Assembly (NCBI GenBank): GCA_023512255.1
Contig: JAILZY010000113.1
Span: 1 to 10,179 of the forward strand
Source: a bacterium
GTDB lineage: Bacteria; SZUA-182; DTGQ01
DNA length: 10,179 nt
Direction: 5' to 3'
Part shown: positions 1-6,114 of the stretch, piece after piece
How the letters are laid out: every line of letters begins with the position of its first letter
How positions within the stretch are numbered: position 1 is the first letter of the stretch
Translations under genes and position numbers: made by a program
Notes under the pieces: generated by a model
What the model saw: the letters and a program-made list of their open reading frames with translations, nothing else
Database searches by the model: none
Told to the model about the DNA's origin: nothing

Positions 1-1
1 T

Positions 2-127
2 TTTACTGGATTTGCTATTAGAGGTAACTTTCTTAAGGATGTCAAGGCGCTAAGAAATTTCTGCAAAAGTGTAGATACTCAAAATTCTTCAGGCGGTGAC
101 CGCGAAGCGTGCAAGGACCGTCATTGA
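2..127 (+). CDS. 3' end of an upstream gene; C-terminal piece resembling a D12-class DNA adenine methyltransferase, apparently truncated
   Basis: The frame is open from the left edge to a TGA at 125-127 (41 codons) and starts outside the window. Its first 25 or so residues contain FTGFAIRGNF, then LKDVKALRNFCKSVD. This resembles the stretch after the DPPY motif in Dam/DpnM-type (D12 class) adenine methyltransferases, which reads roughly FT.Y...GF...DQ..LA..C..LD. In that family the chain normally continues through an SNSD-like segment for some 50-80 residues. Here the last 15 or so residues are unlike the family and the frame stops, running 32 bp into the next gene. The methyltransferase may therefore be broken or fused to the nuclease region by a deletion. 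The resemblance is from memory of the family and covers a short stretch, so the assignment is tentative. Confidence 0.42.
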   Translation, partial: FTGFAIRGNFLKDVKALRNFCKSVDTQNSSGGDREACKDRH

Positions 128-776
128 TCACATTATCGAGCACGGCTACATTACCACAGAAGAGTTGAAGGAGAAATACGGCTACAACCATCCTCCACGC
201 GCCGCTCGCGATGTTCGCGAGCAAGGAATCCCGCTGGAAACATTCAAGGTAAAAGACTCAACCGGACGAGCCATTGGTGCGTACCGCTTCGGCAAATGGG
301 AGGACTTCCGCGTTGACAGGTTGAAGGGGTCTCACGCCTTCTCAAAGCAGTTCAAGAAGGATTTGGTCAAAAAATATGGGGAACAATGCCTTGTTTGCTC
401 GGCAGCATTTGAGGAACGATATCTTCAGATAGATCACAGAATCCCGTACCAAGTGGCTGGAGATGATCCAAGTCCAAATCGAAATCTCGACCATTATATG
501 CTCGTTTGCTCTTCATGCAATCGGGCTAAATCGTGGTCATGCGAGCATTGCACAAACTGGCTGACAAAGCATGATCCGGCAGTTTGCAATGAATGCTACT
601 GGGCATCACCCATCGAATACGAACATATCGCCATGCATGATATTCGCAGACTGGCCATGGTCTGGCAGGATGAAGAAGTATCGCAATACGACCACGCGAA
701 AAAGAGGGCCGCTATTGTGGATGAAGATATGCCCACCTTTGTGAAGAATCTCATCCGCAAGCAACTCAAACTATAG
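96..776 (+). CDS. HNH endonuclease (probable restriction enzyme)
   Basis: A 226-residue protein. Residues about 1-65 look like a small winged-helix or DNA-binding N-terminus (IIEHGYITTEELKEKYGY, then PPRAARDVREQGIP). Residues about 95-145 form an HNH (beta-beta-alpha-metal) nuclease: CLVC at 98-101, the IDHRIP catalytic strand with D113/H114, N128/N130, and the closing CSSCNRAK with C138/C141/N142. The four Cys should hold a structural zinc. A second set, CEHC (149-152) and CNEC (164-167), suggests another zinc knuckle. The start is GTG at 96. No in-frame ATG is usable because a TAG lies at 72-74, and the ribosome site is weak (AGGCG). It overlaps the methyltransferase-like frame upstream, which supports a restriction-modification context. 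The nuclease fold is clear, but target specificity and activity are not known. A homing or phage-type HNH enzyme is the alternative. Confidence 0.85.
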   Translation: MTAKRARTVIDHIIEHGYITTEELKEKYGYNHPPRAARDVREQGIPLETFKVKDSTGRAIGAYRFGKWEDFRVDRLKGSHAFSKQFKKDLVKKYGEQCLVCSAAFEERYLQIDHRIPYQVAGDDPSPNRNLDHYMLVCSSCNRAKSWSCEHCTNWLTKHDPAVCNECYWASPIEYEHIAMHDIRRLAMVWQDEEVSQYDHAKKRAAIVDEDMPTFVKNLIRKQLKL

Positions 777-817
777 CTGTAGCGCATCATTATACCCCGA
801 ACTTCACGACCTCCGTG

Positions 818-870
818 CAACCGGTAGTATAGTGGACTCGGTTGTCAAGACAAAAAGTCAGGCTTTTTTA
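818..870 (+). terminator. possible terminator after the HNH gene
   Basis: A CAACCG (818-823) and CGGTTG (839-844) inverted repeat is followed by AAAAAG (852-857) facing CTTTTTT (863-869), about 45-95 bases after the HNH stop. The T run suits Rho-independent termination, but both stems are short (6 bp) and the first loop is long, so this is only a candidate. Confidence 0.35.
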
Positions 871-1090
871 TAAGCGCGCTGGATTTTGGTTATTATTTTT
901 TACTTAAGTTATAGTATGCCTTTCTGCCGAGGTTAGGAAGTTAATCTTACTTGTCTCTCAGCTTCCTGTGTTTATCATAAGTAACCTTAGTTCGATATAA
1001 TTTTGATGAAAATTACTTGGCAAATCAAGAACATAAGTATTTAGGCCATCGAGAAACCTAAAGTCAAGACTCTAATAAGAGTACAAATGG

Positions 1091-1150
1091 TTAACATAAC
1101 CTCATAGATTAACATAACCTAATAGATTATAAATAAATAGATTATAAATA
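1091..1150. repeat. two nested tandem duplications (18 bp and 15 bp)
   Basis: TTAACATAACCTCATAGA (1091-1108) is repeated at 1109-1126 with one change. The following AATAGATTATAAATA is repeated exactly at 1121-1135 and 1136-1150, sharing bases with the second 18-bp unit. These look like slippage-type duplications in AT-rich spacer DNA. Confidence 0.85.
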
Positions 1151-1201
1151 AAATCCCTATCAATCCTTTGGCATCCTGATGGGATTGTTTCCAAATTAAG
1201 G

Positions 1202-1233
1202 CCAGTAGTGAATTCTTCCAGTAGTGAATTCTT
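1202..1233. repeat. 16-bp perfect tandem duplication
   Basis: CCAGTAGTGAATTCTT occurs twice head to tail (1202-1217 and 1218-1233) with no mismatch, which implies a recent duplication. Confidence 0.9.
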
Positions 1234-1346
1234 TATGTCGAACTCAGGTTAGTTAATCTGATCTTCTGGACTCATAGCTTACACCTATTTGCCTAAAAAA
1301 CCATCATTAAATCTCCATTGGGGAAATCAATATATGCCCTTGCTGG

Positions 1347-1374
1347 CATGTTAGTTATCTCATGTTAGTTATAT
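1347..1374. repeat. 14-bp tandem duplication
   Basis: CATGTTAGTTATCT (1347-1360) is followed directly by the same unit with one change (1361-1374). The second unit runs into the third copy of the 19-bp motif. Confidence 0.8.
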
Positions 1375-1458
1375 CGAACTCAGGTTATTATACATAAATG
1401 CCCAATCCTTATGAGGGGGGTGCGGAATGTCGGGTAAAAAGAGGGGAATGTGCATCTT

Positions 1459-2658
1459 CTACCGGTTCAGGATACGCCGCATCTGGTGGCGTACTCTTTG
1501 TATACCCCACGACAGCAGCCTTCCTGACAGCTTGCGATAAGGCCGAATAGCCGCGAATCGGCAGGCCTCATGGCAGCACATGCAGGCAATGCACTGCTTG
1601 CCGCTAATCCAAGCCAGGCCGGATGAAACCCTGATGGCTCCGGTTGGGCAAACCTCCTCGCACATCCGACAGCCGCGACATGCAGCCGCAATCACCTTAG
1701 GCCGCGCCTCAAGCTGTCGGCAAATAGCCTGGAAGAGGAACCCAGGCATCCATTTTCTGATTATCCCCAGGGAAACCCGGCTGGCCTTAAAGTCCTTGAT
1801 CTGCACATCTGATAGTCGCTCGCCAAGGATTTTAATAGATTCTATCTGAAAGACGCCAAGCCCTCTTTCTCCAGCATCGCGCAGATAAAGCACCTGCTCG
1901 GGATCAATTCCAGCCACAGCCAGCGCTACCCTATCAAGGGCTACAGCATCAGCTGAGGCCAGGATGAGCCCGATGGTGCGGGTATCTCCGTTAGCCGGGC
2001 CATCGCCCTCCATGCCAACTACGGCATCCATGATATTGAGTGAGGGTCGGACCACAGAGAAAAGATCAGCCAGCAGGGTGTGGAACTGCACCTCTTCCCG
2101 AAACCGAGCATGATAGCTGACCCTAAGACCGTGAGGCAGAAAGCCATAGATATTCTTGACCGAGCCAGTAAATATGGTCAGTGAGTGAGTCTTGAATTTA
2201 GGCAGATTAACCACCACATCGGCTTCCATCAAGGCCTTGGCTAGATGAGTCTCCTTCAATACCTTCCCCTGCGGGATGTAAACCTTACTAAATCCCGTCT
2301 GTTGAAAGTTCAAAAGCTCTACCCCAAGCCGCTCACAGACCTGACGAAGCCCCGAGACACTGAATCCATCAGCAGAAGACAGCCCAAGATCATCTCCAAC
2401 CCTTATTCTGCTGACTCCGCTCTCTTTAAGGATAATTAACACCTGCTCTACGAAGGCCGGGTGAGTTACAATTCCCCGCTCAGCCGCAGATGATGGAGAA
2501 AGGTGATTGACCTTGACTAGCACTTTCTGCTGTGGCCTGACAAACTGCTCAAGACAGCCAAGAAGGTCAATGGCCTTTCGGAGACCTGAGGCCAGCATTT
2601 TCCCCTCATATGTCGGGCAGCGGATAATACTAACTGAGGCTAGTGAAGAAAGGCTCAT
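1459..2658 (-). CDS. DUF362 protein with C-terminal 2x[4Fe-4S] ferredoxin domain
   Basis: A 399-residue protein. Residues about 8-300 are a DUF362 domain, recognisable from the long beta/alpha run with VLVKVNHLSPS, ADVVVNLPKFKTHSLT, a SVKNIYG segment, the MDAVVGMEGDGP segment and an ADAVALDRVA segment. The C-terminus has two ferredoxin motifs: CRGCRMCEEVCPTGAI (327-342) and CIACMCCHEACRFAAI (356-371), each CxxCxxCxxxC, enough for two [4Fe-4S] clusters. There is no signal peptide or membrane segment, so it is probably cytoplasmic. A basic tail of about 25 residues follows. The family has no settled function; electron transfer or a redox maturation role is inference. It lies 135 bp after mqnA on the same strand, behind a strong hairpin, so it may be transcribed separately or by read-through. 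A GAGG lies about 12 bases before the ATG. Confidence 0.9.
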   Translation of the reverse strand: MSLSSLASVSIIRCPTYEGKMLASGLRKAIDLLGCLEQFVRPQQKVLVKVNHLSPSSAAERGIVTHPAFVEQVLIILKESGVSRIRVGDDLGLSSADGFSVSGLRQVCERLGVELLNFQQTGFSKVYIPQGKVLKETHLAKALMEADVVVNLPKFKTHSLTIFTGSVKNIYGFLPHGLRVSYHARFREEVQFHTLLADLFSVVRPSLNIMDAVVGMEGDGPANGDTRTIGLILASADAVALDRVALAVAGIDPEQVLYLRDAGERGLGVFQIESIKILGERLSDVQIKDFKASRVSLGIIRKWMPGFLFQAICRQLEARPKVIAAACRGCRMCEEVCPTGAIRVSSGLAWISGKQCIACMCCHEACRFAAIRPYRKLSGRLLSWGIQRVRHQMRRILNR

Positions 2659-2676
2659 AAATTAAAGCAACCTCAT

Positions 2677-2698
2677 TTTTGTGATTATTTTGTGATTA
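2677..2698. repeat. 11-bp perfect tandem duplication
   Basis: TTTTGTGATTA occurs twice head to tail (2677-2687, 2688-2698), just upstream of the DUF362 start codon and within its likely leader or promoter. Confidence 0.85.
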
Positions 2699-2716
2699 AA
2701 AGTTTTAGGAAAGGGG

Positions 2717-2762
2717 TTTTTAAGGGGAAAACCCTTTTTCAAAAGGGTTTTCCCCTTAAAAA
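2717..2762 (-). terminator. perfect 22-bp-arm hairpin after mqnA, probable terminator or stabilising stem-loop
   Basis: The bases 2717-2738 and 2741-2762 are exact reverse complements, separated by only two bases, so the practical loop is a few bases wider. The core is AAGGGGAAAACCC. It starts about 30 bases after the mqnA stop and lies 59 bases before the DUF362 start. Read on the minus strand, it is followed by AAAAACCCC rather than a U tract, so it is not a textbook Rho-independent terminator. It could block transcription, protect the mRNA 3' end, or attenuate read-through into the DUF362 gene. A further partial copy of AAAGGGTTTT follows at 2762-2770. Confidence 0.6.
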
Positions 2763-2793
2763 AGGGTTTTCTCCTTCCCCTTCTGGCAATTTC

Positions 2794-3774
2794 CTAATCC
2801 GGTAGCAGATTTAACCTTGGGATCGGCTGAGGGATTTCTCCGAGCTCATGCAGGTAGTGGTAGTAGCGGAGCAATCCTTGCTGGTAGCGGGACGAAAACT
2901 CATAGTCAAGGTTTTGGATATAGCTTCGACAAATCGAAAGCTCTGCCGGCAGGCTGATTGAAGCCATGAATTGGTCAAGGTGATTCAGGCTCCAGTGTCG
3001 GCAGTCCAAAAGAGCCTGCCGAATCTGCAAAACGAGCTGCGGATTGTGATAAAATACCTCGTTTCTGACGATCCAGAGCGCAAATACAAAGGGCAAGCCG
3101 GTCATCTTCTTCCACTCTGCGCCAAGATCATATAGAAATGGAAAAGAGAGGCGCTCGCGGCTAGATGACCACCACTTCAAAGCCTGATCCCCAATAGCCA
3201 AAAAGGCAGAAAACTCAAACTGAGACCAAAGGGTTCCCCTACCCTCTTGTTCTGCTCCTTTTTCTTCCTCATCCGGCACCTTTCCCTGAACATAGACAGG
3301 CTCGATTCCCCGCTGAGAGAGTATAATTTTCAGCAAGGCCACCGAGGCTTCAGACTCGCTGGACAGGAGAATGGGCCGCCGGTGCAACTCCTCCATTGCA
3401 ACCCTACTCATTAGCAAAACACTGTACACCGGGCCATCCGAGCTAATGGAAAGATCGGGCAAAATTAAATAATGCTCGAAATTGCGGGCATATTCAATGG
3501 AAGAGACTACCGTCAGATCTATTTCTCCCTGCCTGATGGAGCGATTTAGGCAGGATGGTGGAGCCTCAACAATGGTGCATCGCTCAGCCAGAGCGGGATA
3601 GCGACTGGCCAGGCCAAAATATATGGGGGCATTGTTCAGGTAGGAGAGCTTGCCTAGGCGAAGTTTTCTCTCCTCTAGCCGCTGGTGGTGCGGCGGCTGC
3701 CCAATTGGCTGATTCCCTGATGATTGATTTTCTGAACAATAATGGTTCATGATTTTATCCGCTGGCTGACCCAT
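2794..3774 (-). CDS. mqnA: MqnA, chorismate dehydratase (futalosine menaquinone pathway)
   Basis: Chorismate dehydratase makes 3-[(1-carboxyvinyl)oxy]benzoate, the first committed step of the futalosine route. The protein has the family's periplasmic-binding-like fold signature: LRLGKLSYLNNAPIYFGL (38-55) and VVSSIEYARN (88-97), with SYLN and SS likely lining the substrate pocket. At 326 residues it is longer than the usual 270-290. There are about 36 extra residues at the N-terminus and an acidic stretch (EEEKGAEQEG, about 170) before FLAIGDQALKW. Two starts compete. ATG 3774 has a strong AGGGAGG four bases upstream and overlaps the preceding gene by 28 bp. ATG 3750 forms an ATGA overlap with that gene's stop but has no good ribosome site. 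I chose 3774. It is the last mqn gene of the operon; mqnD is not beside it. Confidence 0.93.
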   Translation of the reverse strand: MGQPADKIMNHYCSENQSSGNQPIGQPPHHQRLEERKLRLGKLSYLNNAPIYFGLASRYPALAERCTIVEAPPSCLNRSIRQGEIDLTVVSSIEYARNFEHYLILPDLSISSDGPVYSVLLMSRVAMEELHRRPILLSSESEASVALLKIILSQRGIEPVYVQGKVPDEEEKGAEQEGRGTLWSQFEFSAFLAIGDQALKWWSSSRERLSFPFLYDLGAEWKKMTGLPFVFALWIVRNEVFYHNPQLVLQIRQALLDCRHWSLNHLDQFMASISLPAELSICRSYIQNLDYEFSSRYQQGLLRYYHYLHELGEIPQPIPRLNLLPD

Positions 3775-5030
3775 TTGACCTCCCTGTAGCCACCTTCCAA
3801 GACCAGAGCATCCTCAAGTTCGCTGCCTGAGCGGGCGGTGATCGGAAGGAAAATCAATGAAGCCTCTTGTCCTGCCTCGATCTTGCCAAGCCCTTTTTCC
3901 CCTAAAGCCAAGGCCCCTGAAAGAGTAGCCATGCGCAGAATCTTTCTGCTGGATAGATTAGGCAGGGCGGCCTTTAAAAAAGCCATCTCCTGCCAGAGGC
4001 AGAGGCTGCTGTTGCTGGCTAAACTGTCGGTTCCAAGGCAAAGCGGTACTCCCCGCTCAAGGAATTTCAGCACCGGCGAAAGCCCTGTGCCCAGGTTATA
4101 GTTGCTCCTTGGGCAGAGACAAACCCAGGTTGCGGTTTTGGCCAAAAGCTCTATATCCTCATCAGATACCCAATTGGCATGCACGCAGATCGTCCGTGGC
4201 CGCAAGATTCCCTGCCCCGAAAGATACCTAACTGGCGTTGTCCTCGGTGGGGACCAGCTCTCATCCCATACTCCTCGCTCAATCAGGAATGACTTTAGCT
4301 CACCTTCTCCACTGGCTAGAAAGAGAAGCTCATGGCAAGATTCTGCCACATGGATAGAGAAGGGACGATCAGACCAAAGCTCACTTTGGCGCAAAAGCTG
4401 CAAGTAGCGAGCCGAGACACTATATGGGGCATGAGCAGCCAGGCTCAAGTGAACTCCTGCTGCCGAATGCGGGCCCAGAGCTAGAGCAGCCTGAATAGCG
4501 GCCTGGTTTTCTAGCTCCCGCTGAGGCCGAAAACCGATGGCTTCCAAGAAGATGCGGGCCGAGAGGCTGCTTTTCCGAAGCTCGTCAATGGAGGCTCCAG
4601 TGTTTGAAATATCACCTACCAGGCCAACTCCCCTCTGCCACAGCTCTCCGATGGCGGACCGAATCCCTTCAGCTACCTCACTGGCGGTGCACTCAGCCCT
4701 GGCCCGAACCAACTGCCTGATCCAGTCAACAAAACCGAAGGCTGCGGGCCGAATCTTTCCGGCTAGGCAGGAGAGCTCAAGGTGAGTGTGAGCATTGACC
4801 AGGGAGGGCATAATTACCCCATCTCCATGATCGACAAGGCGCGCTTGGCCTGCTTGATGGTGGTGAAGATACTTTTCCCGCATGGGCTTTGCGGCTCCGG
4901 CCTCAAGGATAATTCCATCCCGCACAGCCACGATCCCATCTTTGATCGGCACTGAGGATATGGGCAGAATCCAGGCTGCCCGGTGGAGGGAGAGTAAAGA
5001 TTCGGTCGGATCAGGATCAGAGCAGGGCAT
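3747..5030 (-). CDS. mqnX: Metal-dependent amidohydrolase, probable aminodeoxyfutalosine deaminase
   Basis: A 427-residue member of the cytosine deaminase/chlorohydrolase branch of the amidohydrolase superfamily. Metal and catalytic residues are visible in order: HTH (H81, H83) after MPSLVNA, H200 in AAHAP, H227 and E230 in SIHVAES, H284 in CVHANWVSDED, and D335 in GTDSLASN. The ends carry the small beta-sandwich typical of the family. Known substrates of relatives include S-adenosylhomocysteine, methylthioadenosine and guanine. Its place between mqnC and mqnA points to aminofutalosine, which it would deaminate to futalosine for MqnB to cleave. The start is ATG 5030 with AGGAG eight bases upstream; it overlaps the mqnC stop by 14 bp. 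The enzyme class is certain, and the substrate is inferred from gene context. Confidence 0.9.
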   Translation of the reverse strand: MPCSDPDPTESLLSLHRAAWILPISSVPIKDGIVAVRDGIILEAGAAKPMREKYLHHHQAGQARLVDHGDGVIMPSLVNAHTHLELSCLAGKIRPAAFGFVDWIRQLVRARAECTASEVAEGIRSAIGELWQRGVGLVGDISNTGASIDELRKSSLSARIFLEAIGFRPQRELENQAAIQAALALGPHSAAGVHLSLAAHAPYSVSARYLQLLRQSELWSDRPFSIHVAESCHELLFLASGEGELKSFLIERGVWDESWSPPRTTPVRYLSGQGILRPRTICVHANWVSDEDIELLAKTATWVCLCPRSNYNLGTGLSPVLKFLERGVPLCLGTDSLASNSSLCLWQEMAFLKAALPNLSSRKILRMATLSGALALGEKGLGKIEAGQEASLIFLPITARSGSELEDALVLEGGYREVKWVSQRIKS

Positions 5031-6090
5031 AGTCCATTCTCCTGCGCCTTGGCTGAAAGCCTGCCCCCTCGATTATCCTAATCAGCTCTGACTCCGGCAG
5101 CCGATAGGAGACCCCAGCAGCAGCTACTACATTTTCTTCAATCATGGTGGAGCCAAGATCATTAGCCCCGAAATTCAAGGCAATCTGGGCAACTTTGGCT
5201 CCTTGCGTAACCCAGGAGGCTTGAATATTGGGGATATTGTCCAAAAAAATTCGGCAGATGGCCAAAGTTTTAAGGTATTCGAACCCTGAGGCTGCCGGTC
5301 TTGAGATCAGGGAGGTATTGCCCGGCTGATAAGGCCAGGGGATAAAGGCGGTAAATCCCCCGGTTTTATCCTGGAGTTGACGAATCAGGTTAAGATGCTC
5401 AATCCGCTCAGGCAGAGTTTCGATATGCCCAAACATCATGGTGGCGGTGGTTTTTAAGCCAAGCCGGTGGGCTTTTTCCATGACCTCAAGCCATTCACGG
5501 CTGCTGCATTTGCATGGGGAAACCTCACGGCGCACCCGATCGACCAAAATTTCTGCTCCGCCGCCGGGAATAGAGTCAAGGCCGGCAGCCAAGAGCCGCT
5601 CAAGAACGGTCTCAACTGGCAGATTGTTCAGCCGGGCAAAGTGAATGATTTCTGGTGGAGAAAAGCCGTGAATGTGGATCTGGTAGCGGGACTTGATAAA
5701 TTCGAGAAGCTCCTGATAATAGTCAAGCTTCAAGCCGGGATGAAGCCCGCCCTGGAGCAGAATCTGAACGCCGCCAAGCTCCAGGGTTTCTTCGATTTTT
5801 TTCGCCAGCTCCTTGCGGGAGATGACATAGCTTCCCTCTGCTCCCTCCTCACGGAAAAAGGCACAAAAGCGGCACTTTGAAAGACAAATATTGGTATAGT
5901 TGATATTGCGGTCAACTATGTAGGTAACTATTTTGTCCGGGTGCAGGCGCTGCCGCTTGAGGTTAGCCAGAGCGCCCAAAGTCAAAAGATCCGCCTCTTC
6001 AAAGAGAATAGCCGCCTCTTGCGGCAAAAGGCGTACATCGGCCACTACCTTGTCGATAATGCTTTTCAGCAGGAAAGCGCTATCACTCAT
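5017..6090 (-). CDS. mqnC: MqnC, dehypoxanthine futalosine cyclase (radical SAM)
   Basis: A radical-SAM enzyme that cyclises dehypoxanthine futalosine to cyclic dehypoxanthine futalosine, building the naphthoquinol ring of menaquinone. The 357-residue length is normal. The cluster motif is C69-x3-C73-x2-C76 in NYTNICLSKCRFCAFFRE, preceded by YIVDRNI. Further family marks are LLQGGLHPGL, HIHGFSPPEI, DSIPGGGAEIL, TTATMMFGHIET, FIPWPYQPGNT and, near the end, GANDLGSTMIEENVV. MqnC and MqnE are paralogues. The WPYQPGNT segment and the position downstream of a second, clearly MqnE-like gene favour MqnC. The start is ATG 6090, 24 bp after the mqnE stop. A G-rich stretch (GAGGTGGGGG) about 12 bases upstream may be the ribosome site. 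Confidence 0.95.
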   Translation of the reverse strand: MSDSAFLLKSIIDKVVADVRLLPQEAAILFEEADLLTLGALANLKRQRLHPDKIVTYIVDRNINYTNICLSKCRFCAFFREEGAEGSYVISRKELAKKIEETLELGGVQILLQGGLHPGLKLDYYQELLEFIKSRYQIHIHGFSPPEIIHFARLNNLPVETVLERLLAAGLDSIPGGGAEILVDRVRREVSPCKCSSREWLEVMEKAHRLGLKTTATMMFGHIETLPERIEHLNLIRQLQDKTGGFTAFIPWPYQPGNTSLISRPAASGFEYLKTLAICRIFLDNIPNIQASWVTQGAKVAQIALNFGANDLGSTMIEENVVAAAGVSYRLPESELIRIIEGAGFQPRRRRMDYALL

Positions 6091-6114
6091 GACTATTTTT
6101 AACCCCCACCTCGA

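Larger units (their letters stand above)
982..1387. repeat. 19-bp motif TTATATCGAACTCAGGTTA in three copies, outer pair inverted
   Basis: The copy at 1369-1387 reads TTATATCGAACTCAGGTTA. The copy at 1233-1251 differs at one base (G for A). The copy at 982-1000 is its reverse complement with one mismatch. The outer copies are therefore inverted and bound about 406 bp of non-coding DNA. They could be termini of a small non-autonomous element, or simply a dispersed repeat or protein-binding sites. No target-site duplication was recognised. Confidence 0.6.
777..1458. other. long AT-rich intergenic region with short repeats, no convincing gene
   Basis: No frame here has family resemblance or a credible start. 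The stretch lies between the convergent HNH gene and the DUF362 gene, so it should hold the 3' ends of both transcripts. It contains several two-copy tandem duplications (1091-1126, 1121-1150, 1202-1233, 1347-1374), a 19-bp motif in three copies (982-1000 inverted, 1233-1251, 1369-1387), and an imperfect hairpin around AATCCC...GGGATT (about 1152-1188). I see no promoter, RNA gene or clear terminator for the minus-strand gene. Confidence 0.7.

Noticed and set aside
815-860. tRNA-like stretch (GGTAGTATAGTGG followed by TTGTCAA)
   Set aside because: It resembles a D-loop and an Asp-type anticodon loop, but no acceptor stem or T arm can be formed; the T run and short stems fit a terminator better.
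777-1458. CRISPR array
   Set aside because: Repeats are immediate two-copy tandem duplications with unrelated units and no spacers; no cas genes are present.
1467-1691. Cys-rich minus-strand frame of 74 codons inside the DUF362 gene
   Set aside because: It is an out-of-frame shadow of the ferredoxin-domain coding sequence.
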